In this document: positions 57,146 to 64,000 of the stretch, one piece after another
Layout: every line of letters starts with the position of its first letter
Numbering within the stretch: position 1 is the first letter of the stretch
DNA from: Sphaerulina vaccinii
Taxonomy: Eukaryota; Ascomycota; Dothideomycetes; Mycosphaerellales; Mycosphaerellaceae
Length of the DNA stretch: 64,000 nt
Direction of reading: 5' to 3'
Assembly (NCBI GenBank): GCA_022570795.1
Contig: JAKUDP010000010.1
Location: forward strand, 1 to 64,000
Position numbers and translations under genes: made by a program
Notes under the pieces: generated by a model
Databases searched by the model: none
What the model saw: the letters and a program-made list of their open reading frames with translations, nothing else
What the model was told of the DNA's origin: nothing

Positions 57146-58235
57146 GCATTTACATGTTCTCTCATTTGTGTATGTGAAGCGTTCAGCTACCAAAGATGAG
57201 GGAATGGAGTTCAAAATCATGTCTTTTTCTCTCAGTCGTATTGTGGGCCTCTTCAAGAAAGGGTACTCTTGATCTCGGAGCTGCAGGGTGAAGTTGATGT
57301 CGTTATCGCAAGGTTGGTTTGATAGACCAGCAATCCTGGTTCATGCACGTGTCAACGCGACCGTAGCGTGTCAAGACCGTTCTGCTTTTCTCTTGTTTCA
57401 CTGTCCTCTCCTCCTCTTCTCCACCTCTCCACAACTTCATTCGAGTACAACACACCTCCGCTCCATCTCGGATGCCATTCCATGTAGGAAACAACGCGTG
57501 ATGGACAGCATTTGTCTTGATCCGCAGTACGCACGAGGCATCGGACTTCTTCAGGGACGACATGCTGGTCCAAACCTGGTCTGCTTGCGTGCAACCCGGA
57601 GGAATGACCAGGTAGACACGAGCTCGACATCCGGCGACCGACAACGAACAAGCCCTCTACGGCCACTCATAGCGCGAGGATGATTACCACGACAAAAGCC
57701 CTTGGAGACGAGTGCTCTGCAGAGTCCACGATATCAACACCGGAATTGCGAGGCAAACTGGAGTCATTATAGTGGTGCGAACATCTGCGCACGACCTGTC
57801 AATGTCTATGGTGATTGCGCCAATTGTTGTTCACTACATCAAGCAGAAGAGCCGATAGCTATGTATTCGCGAAGTTGACGATTGATCAGACACTGGCTTG
57901 CACGACACTCCCGACTGCCGCTTGTAGGATCTGCAAACAATTCTTAGCGAGCACTTAAGCAGACCTGATCCTGGTCTCCCCATGGGGTCAACCACTTGCA
58001 TGGCCATCATCCCCGCACGCACGAGTGAGTATAGCAGGGGACTGTCAAACGAATAGACTGCGGATTCGACACATCCTGCTCGCGGATCCTCATGTGCTAC
58101 GCAGTAGCCACGGCTGTTGGGGAAGTCGCACAAGCCGAGAGCTCTAGGTTGCATATACATCTACATCGCTAAGTATCAGCATCAAATATCTTTCACTGAT
58201 CATTCACAAGCTCTGCTAGATGTCCCATGCACAAT
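57146..58235. other. intergenic region, no supported gene
   Basis: About 1.1 kb. A 131-codon frame on the plus strand (57,288-57,683) and overlapping minus-strand frames have no family resemblance. The region should hold the 3' UTR of the basic protein gene and the promoter of the MFS gene. Confidence 0.45.
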
Positions 58236-60026
58236 ATGGCTGACAACGAACTTCACCTCGCCCGCAGTCACGCTACAGAAGGAGATGTTCCAGGCACAGT
58301 CAACTTACGTGCGGCTGAAGGTGACGATCTAGCATACGGACAAGCTCTGTTTCCAGTACCATCAAACGACCCAAACGATCCTCTTCAATGGGAGCCGTGG
58401 AAGAAGACTACGATCCTTGTGATCGTCTCCCTCTACTCGTTCCTGTCAAACACAGCTCTACTTGGCCCATCAACCTATATTGGCATCTATGCACAAGAGT
58501 TTGGTATCACACCGACCAAGGCGTCAGGCCTGATATCATATCCGAATGTGAGCATCTCCGAACACGTTCCACTACTCAGTGGTCACTGACTTATGTCCTG
58601 ATCGGCAGATCCTCTATGGCTGTGGCACACTCATCACAGTACCAGCTTACCTCAAATATGGACGACGACCTCTTATGCTGCTCAGTCTCGTCATCTATCT
58701 TGCTGGTCTGATCGGCTGCAGCCGCGCGACTTCATATGGTGGCTTGATGACAGCTCGACTATTTGCAAGCTTAGCGAGCGGTGTATGCGAAGGTGAGTTC
58801 GTGGGCACAATCCATTCCAGAACGTGATTGGAGATAACGTTGTGCTCATGGCTTGTGTCTAACGGATTGCAGCTCTGCCAGTCCAGCTGGTGAACGACAT
58901 CTTCTATCTCCACGAACGAGCCACGAAGCTTGGTATCTACACTGTTTGTCTCTGCATCGGAGCCACAGGGCCACTGTATGCTGGATATATGCTCGCGGGA
59001 GGCTATAGCTGGAGACTGTACTTCTATGTGGAGATTGCCATGGCCGGTTTCCTACTCATCATGGCGTTCCTCTTCGTGGAGGAGTCTGGCTACAAAAGAG
59101 TAGTCCCGGCTGCTGACACTTTGAACGCCGAGAAGACGAAGAGTTCCGATGACACAGATCATATTGAAGTTGGATGCTTTCCAGCAATCCCGGCACGTCG
59201 TACCTTCGCCGCCACTCTCAAGGTCTGGGGACATGTCGACCACGAGGTGGAGTTCTTCTGGACCGCGATACGTTCTTTTACGTACTTCCTGGTACCCTCT
59301 GTACTCTGGGTGGTGAGCACGTATGGCATATACATTGGGTTAGGCGCGCTGGTGTTCAACTACACTTTCCCAATGCTGATCACAGTACCACCTTATAACT
59401 GGTCTCAGGAGAATTCGGGCCTGGTCTGCCTGGGCAATGTAATCGGATATGCTCTTGCCATTCCCTTGCTCTTTACCTTCGACCGTTTGGCAGCACACCT
59501 GACCAAGCGTAACAACGATGTTCGAGAAGCAGAGATGAGATTAGGCGTGCTGCTTCCAGGCGCCTTGGTTGCTCCATTAGGATTGATAGTGTACGGCATG
59601 ACTGCCGAGCACCAATTGCATTGGATCGGTTACTTCTTTGGCGTAGCTATGTGTAACTGGGGAGCATGTAAGTGTATTGGCTACTTGTTTAGGCTTGTGT
59701 CGCTGATCGCCAACTTAGATTTCTACTTTACTGGAACACTGGCTTACGCCGTCGACTCCTACAATGCGAATGTCTCCGAGATGCTCATTGCGATGTGCGT
59801 TGGCAAGCAGCTCATTAGCTTCGGCTTTGGCGAGAAGTTGCTGGACTGGGTTGCAAAGTCAGGCTACGCAGTCATCATTGCTGGCGTATTTTGTGGCGTA
59901 CTTCTGGCTAACAATCTGTGTGTGTTCATCTTCATGTTCTGGGGAAAGAGCATTCGACGTACTTGGGCAAATACGAGTCTCGCAAGGCTGCACAAGAAGA
60001 GCATTCGACAGGTGATGTCTCATTGA
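58236..60026 (+). CDS. Major facilitator superfamily transporter
   Basis: Four exons, start at 58,236 (or 58,227), ends 58,547; 58,609-58,792; 58,873-59,667; 59,719-60,026. The product is 532 aa. The N-terminus DPNDPLQWEPWKKTTILVIVSLYSF fits the NWP/xxxW signature of fungal DHA1-type drug and nutrient transporters, and YLKYGRRPLMLLSLVIYL is the loop 2-3 MFS signature. About twelve hydrophobic segments are present. The sixth and seventh helices are separated by a 100-residue cytoplasmic loop. The last intron (59,668-59,718) is 51 nt, stop-free and in frame; splicing restores NWGAYFYFTGTLAYAVDSYNAN, the family helix. The substrate is unknown. Polarity is the same as the upstream gene. Confidence 0.9.
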
Positions 60027-60248
60027 AGGGGAAAATGATGATGTAACGCGATTGTTCAGAGCAGCCTACCGCATTGCGGTGCTGGAGCTATGTACCCTCC
60101 CGAATACTTGTACACAAAACGCCTCCGCTCGGATTATGGATATATTGAGCTTTTGATGTTGCCGTAAGGAACAGCCGCTTTGACGCCAATAACACTGAAG
60201 TTGCTGAGGAGAAGAGAGTCTTAGTCGGCCCAGTGAGCCAGCCTTGTC

Positions 60249-61152
60249 CTAGGCGCTGTCGCTTTCGCTTGACGGCGAAGCCGGACCACCAGTCGCTTCA
60301 GACCACGGTCGCACAGGCTTCCTTTGTCCACTGACACGATCCACTGCACCTCGTACCATGATCGTCTGTCTCTCAACACTGTATCCATATCTTCCATATG
60401 CAGAAGGATCAAATCGGAGCTCGTTTACTGTTTGGAACCCATGCTTCTCGTAGAGTGGCTTGGCGGTATCGGTTGCCTCGAGGTAGCATTCCACGCCTGC
60501 TTCGTCGGCCTCTGCTAGGATGTCTTCGAGGAGCATGGTCCCAGCGCCATGATGTTGGTAGGTCGGCTGAGTAGCGAGCATGCTGATGTCTGTAAATACA
60601 AATTAGTGAAATCCTAGCGGACGTCTCGGTAGTCAAGATCTCACAGCAATGCTTCTGAGTGCCCATATAATCTCTCTTGAGCTTCTCGTTCAACGCAAAC
60701 CAATCGCGGTTCATCGTTTCCTCGCTCTCGTGTCCGCAGTCTGCTGGACTCGCCAGCTCATCTTCGCTGTACGCCTTGGTTTCCGTCTTCGCCCAGGAGA
60801 TGATCTGACCACTCTCGCTGTCTGTCACTTTGCGAAACCGCACGACATCGCCATTTGATCTGCGATCTATGCGGCGAGCTGAGGCAGACTTTCTCCGTCT
60901 GCGAGTGGCATCAGACCCGCTGATGGCATTCTGGTAAGAACGCACGGCTCGCTCGAAATGTGATTGCTGGCGGGAGTCGCGATATGACAAAATATGATTT
61001 GTTTTTTCCTCTTCGAAGGCAAGGAACTCGATGCGGGCGAGTGTTCTAATGTCGTCGTACTTGGCTAAAGAAATTGAAAAGGTGCTTGGACGTGGTTTGC
61101 GCCTTGCCTGAAGGCTGGTTGGCCGGTACTGCTCAACTATGAGTGGAGACAT
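60249..61152 (-). CDS. GNAT-family N-acetyltransferase
   Basis: Two exons, 61,152-60,645 and 60,589-60,249, give 282 aa; the intron is 55 bp (gtgaga...tttacag). The start MSPLIVEQYRP was chosen over a Met 45 codons upstream, because the longer tail has no similarity. Acetyl-CoA-binding motif A is MLATQPTYQHHGAGTMLLED (Q-x-x-G-x-G/A type), followed by LEATDTAKPLYEKHGFQTV, the motif B of small-molecule acetyltransferases. An unusually basic insert (RRRRKSASARRIDRRSNGD) separates the first strands. Exon 1 ends inside the acyl-CoA-binding strand, so unspliced RNA would be inactive. The substrate is unknown. Confidence 0.9.
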
Positions 61153-62440
61153 TTTGCTTCCTCGATCGATCCGCTGGAGTTGAGCTGAGCTGGTATCTGG
61201 GAGAGGGAGGATTGGACACTGCTTCTTGTAGGAGGCTAGGAGATGCGCGGCTGTGATCGAAGACCTAGGGTATACTTCAGGTTGCACAAGTCGGTTCGAG
61301 GCAGTGAATATGACTTGTCAGGCGCAGGTACTACGCATGATATGCGGGAAGGATGATACGTCGGATTCCCAGCAAACAGGCCGTGGCAACCCATTGTGAG
61401 GCCAGTGGGTCTATTTGAACAGGCCGCGAAGGCACGCGTGACATTGTGAGGAGAACGTCAGCCCTTCGTATCGTGAGGCAGATACAGTCTTTCGCGACCA
61501 TCCCACGCGGAAGTGCCCTTTGGCTATGGTTCCCCGTGTGTCATTCATCGATGGAGAGCTGCTATTTGCGGTTGAAGAACTCCACATGAGGCGAGGCGGA
61601 CTCTGCGGAGGGTCAGCCTTGAATTGGCGTGGAGGAATCAGTCACTTTGCACGGGACGGAGCACAAGACCAACCCAAAATTTTGCAGCTTCAGCTAAGCT
61701 GTACGACGTTGCCGAAATTGCCACCGCCGCAGCAGGCCAGGCAATCGGTGCTGCGACTGCATCTGCGTAGTGAGGCACAGGGCGCGACTACGCGTGCTTG
61801 CATATCGTGCATATGGTCCCTAGCTTTGGGTCAGCAGAGTTGCTCTGAGTGGTCCGTCATATGTCTTGGAAACTCGATGCCTACAGCAGAATCGGGCATA
61901 GCCCTTCGCATGGCGTTGTGTAGCTTCGTGCACCCCCACGGCCCTAGCAGCACATCCACGCGAGCCGGATAGTGCATCTGACTCGTCGCCCGAAACCTGA
62001 TCTGGAAGTTCTGAACCTCTCAGCTCCGAGAAGAGAGGTCGTCCTGGGAGTCTCCAAAGGCCGGCAACCAGGTTTGCTTCTAGTCTTGTACAGTCAGCAG
62101 CTTTGGCGAGATCGCGTGCGCGTCTACCCCTTCTGGTTGATGGTGGCACATCTTGATAGCCGCCCGGCCGAGATGAAGACTGGGGAGTTCCCTCGTCGAG
62201 GTGTCGATTTTGCTTCCTTTCCCTGTCCACAATCCTAGACTCCCCGCACGATCCCCTCAATATCGATATGTTGTGCGATGGAGTGCAACATGGGAATCTG
62301 CATGATGATGCACTTGCAACCGCTGGTAGATATGGTCGTCCTGGTCCACAGCAGGAACGGAAACCTGCAGATACGACCTTCAGAAACCTGCTACGAGTTT
62401 CCCAAGACCGCCACAGCCGACAACGCAAGCGACCACAACG
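61153..62440. promoter_or_regulatory. intergenic between divergent GNAT and lactonase genes
   Basis: About 1.3 kb between the two start codons. Frames of 150 aa (61,520-61,972, plus) and 202 aa (61,820-62,428, minus) occur but overlap one another and have no family support. The region should hold both promoters. Confidence 0.5.
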
Positions 62441-63608
62441 ATGTCAGCGGCTATTCAGCGACAAATGGATGCTGGTGCTGTATTCAATCATGTCTCGAAC
62501 GTGTGCCCACAGGGGACGAAGTTTCATCTGCTCGAGGTTGGGTGGCTAGAATGTGACGAAGGGTTCGTTGTTAGAGGTGGTAACACGAGCCTGAACAGCA
62601 CGAAAGATCAGTCATTTGTGAACAAACGGCGGCAGCTGCCAATGTACTGCATCTTGATCGATCACCCGATCGAAGGTGTCATTCTGTGGGAAACAGGTAA
62701 GGAAAGTGGTCGAAGAGATGTTATCAGAACTAAGCATTTTCTACAGGCTGTGGCAAAGATTATCCAGGTAAGAGTGTGGGAAGAAGTGTCAATACGCCGA
62801 GAACTGAGCTTCGACGACAGAGGTGTGGGGCCCTCAAGTAGCCGATGTGTTCACGAGAGTCAAGTATGAGCCACATCACGAACTCGATGCTGCGATTGCC
62901 GCTACAGGACACAAATTGGAGGACGTGAAGAAAATAATCATAGGTCACCTACATCTGGATCATGCAGGAGGCTTAGATCTGTTTCTCGACAGGAAAGACG
63001 TAGAGATCTGGGTCCATGATCTGGAGCTCCGTTCTGCGTTCTGGTCCGTCGCGACTGGTGCAGACGTTGGAGTTTATCTCCAGCACTACCTGAAGCTGGA
63101 CTTGTATGATACCGGCATATTGTTCGGGCTCGTTCGCAGCTGACGTTTTGGCAGAAATTGGAAGACTTTTGACGAGCGAACCATGGACTTCGCTCAGTAG
63201 GTCGAGCTCGAACAACTCCAACGTTGTTATGCGCTGGCCGAGCTAACATACATGCAGAGGCATCACTCTCCATCACCTCCCTGGCCATACCGATGGCCTT
63301 ATTGGCATGCAAATCAACATGCCAGAAAGTGGCACCTTCCTATTCATCTCAGACCACTGCCATGTAATCGAAAATGTATGCTTCATCTCTTCTGCTCTTC
63401 ACTGTATCATTCGTACTGATGCTCGCAGTGGCGAGATGGGATTCCGCAGGGTTGGTTGGCTCGCGATCATCCGGCTTGGTTCCGTAGCACGATGCGCCTC
63501 AAGCAGATTGAAAGGCAGACCAGAGGCCAGATCATTCCTGGCCACGACGAAGAGACGTTCCTGGCACTACAGAAACAGCAGCAGCAGAACGGAGGCTTCT
63601 TCATGTGA
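62441..63608 (+). CDS. Metallo-beta-lactamase-fold hydrolase, AHL-lactonase-like
   Basis: Six exons, 62,441-62,696, 62,747-62,767 (21-nt microexon), 62,821-63,103, 63,155-63,196, 63,258-63,375 and 63,429-63,608, give 299 aa in frame. Metal ligands are HLHLDH (His135, His137, Asp139, His140), His211 (HLPGHTDG), Asp233 (SDHCH) and His279 (IPGHDEE). This is the HxHxDH-H-D-H set of the metallo-hydrolase fold, closest in layout to N-acyl-homoserine lactonases (AttM/AiiA type). Fungal homologues may hydrolyse lactones of many kinds, so quorum quenching is only a possibility. The microexon encodes CGKDYP between ETG and EVWGP, which the family has. It is divergent from the GNAT gene. Confidence 0.9.
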
Positions 63609-64000
63609 AAGCACGAGTCGTTATGTACCGCCACCCCACTTCAGTCCCGAGCAAGCTAATGCAATGAGACGAAAGACTATTCTCCACTACTCCCGCGTGG
63701 GTCAACCACACACTTCTTCTTCAAGTTCTTATCGCGACAGCCCTGTGGACAGTGTTGCTTCACGCCCGCATCTTAGGCGCTCGAGGAGGGTCAAAACCTG
63801 CATTCGACAGACCCGGCTCGCTGGAGTGTAGGCACACATGCTGAGAAGTAGATCGCCTCGGTGGAGAACAAGGAGCCGCATGCACGCCATCCCACGTGTG
63901 TTTAATGCAGGTACCGAAGTAGCATCTTCAATTCTCCAGCGCTCTTCCTTCATGCGTGGGACATCAAGGTGTCATCGGCCTTGTCTTCGCGTATCTGAGC
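63609..64000. other. window end, no feature seen
   Basis: About 390 bp downstream of the lactonase gene. Short frames on both strands overlap and have no family resemblance; the window cuts whatever follows. Confidence 0.5.

Noticed and set aside
57288..57683. 131-codon frame between the basic protein and MFS genes
   Set aside because: Overlapping frames on both strands, no domain, no context.
61820..62428. 202-codon minus-strand frame between GNAT and lactonase
   Set aside because: Arg/Ser/Pro-rich composition typical of antisense or chance frames; no similarity; it overlaps another frame.

Overview
The window looks like nuclear DNA of a filamentous ascomycete (Pezizomycotina). The introns are short (about 50-130 bp) with GTRAGT-type donors and YAG acceptors, the genes are conserved fungal housekeeping genes, and the left 18 kb is heavily mutated in the manner of repeat-induced point mutation (RIP). 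Family resemblances suggest Dothideomycetes, but I cannot prove the class without a search. All exon boundaries below were read by eye; each multi-exon model was checked to keep the frame and to rebuild family motifs.

Left region, 1 to about 17,940: a transposon graveyard rich in TpA (cta/tag/ata), with no open frame above 75 codons. Reading through TAG/TAA codons shows a Ty3/Gypsy chromovirus on the minus strand: Gag about 12.4-11.1 kb, aspartic protease about 10.74 kb, reverse transcriptase with a degraded catalytic box at 9.18-9.20 kb, integrase about 7.7-7.4 kb and a C-terminal chromodomain at 6.57-6.42 kb. A 5'-truncated integrase/chromodomain end of a second chromovirus lies on the plus strand at 15.0-15.76 kb. 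A long, unidentified, broken minus-strand coding remnant with in-frame tandem repeats fills about 0.7-5.8 kb.

Right region, 18-64 kb: ordinary gene-rich DNA. In order: FAD-dependent oxidoreductase (-), VTI1 SNARE (+), an F-box/2EXR-like protein (+), an RCC1-repeat protein (+), Dsc3-like Golgi E3 subunit (-), a Dabb-domain protein (+), ISA1 iron-sulfur protein (-), RVB1/Pontin helicase (+), a Ser/Lys-repeat protein broken by an in-frame TGA (+), a fungal rhodopsin-domain membrane protein (+), a bifunctional PFK2/FBPase2 (-), a weak hypothetical gene (-), the giant HECT ligase TOM1/HUWE1 (+, about 12 kb), myotubularin YMR1 (+), NFU1 (+), a basic hypothetical protein (+), an MFS transporter (+), a GNAT acetyltransferase (-) and an AHL-lactonase-like metallo-hydrolase (+).

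Most genes are independent housekeeping units rather than a cluster. Shared themes are mitochondrial Fe-S maturation (ISA1, NFU1), ubiquitin ligation (TOM1, Dsc3) and endosomal trafficking (VTI1, YMR1). I see no biosynthetic cluster, CRISPR array or clear tRNA/rRNA gene. The least expected observations are the trinucleotide bias of the RIP damage (CAA/TTG largely spared), a 21-nt microexon in the lactonase, two stop-free 51-nt introns, a single TOM1 intron next to the catalytic cysteine, and a 192-bp Tc1/mariner-like MITE at 55.67-55.86 kb.
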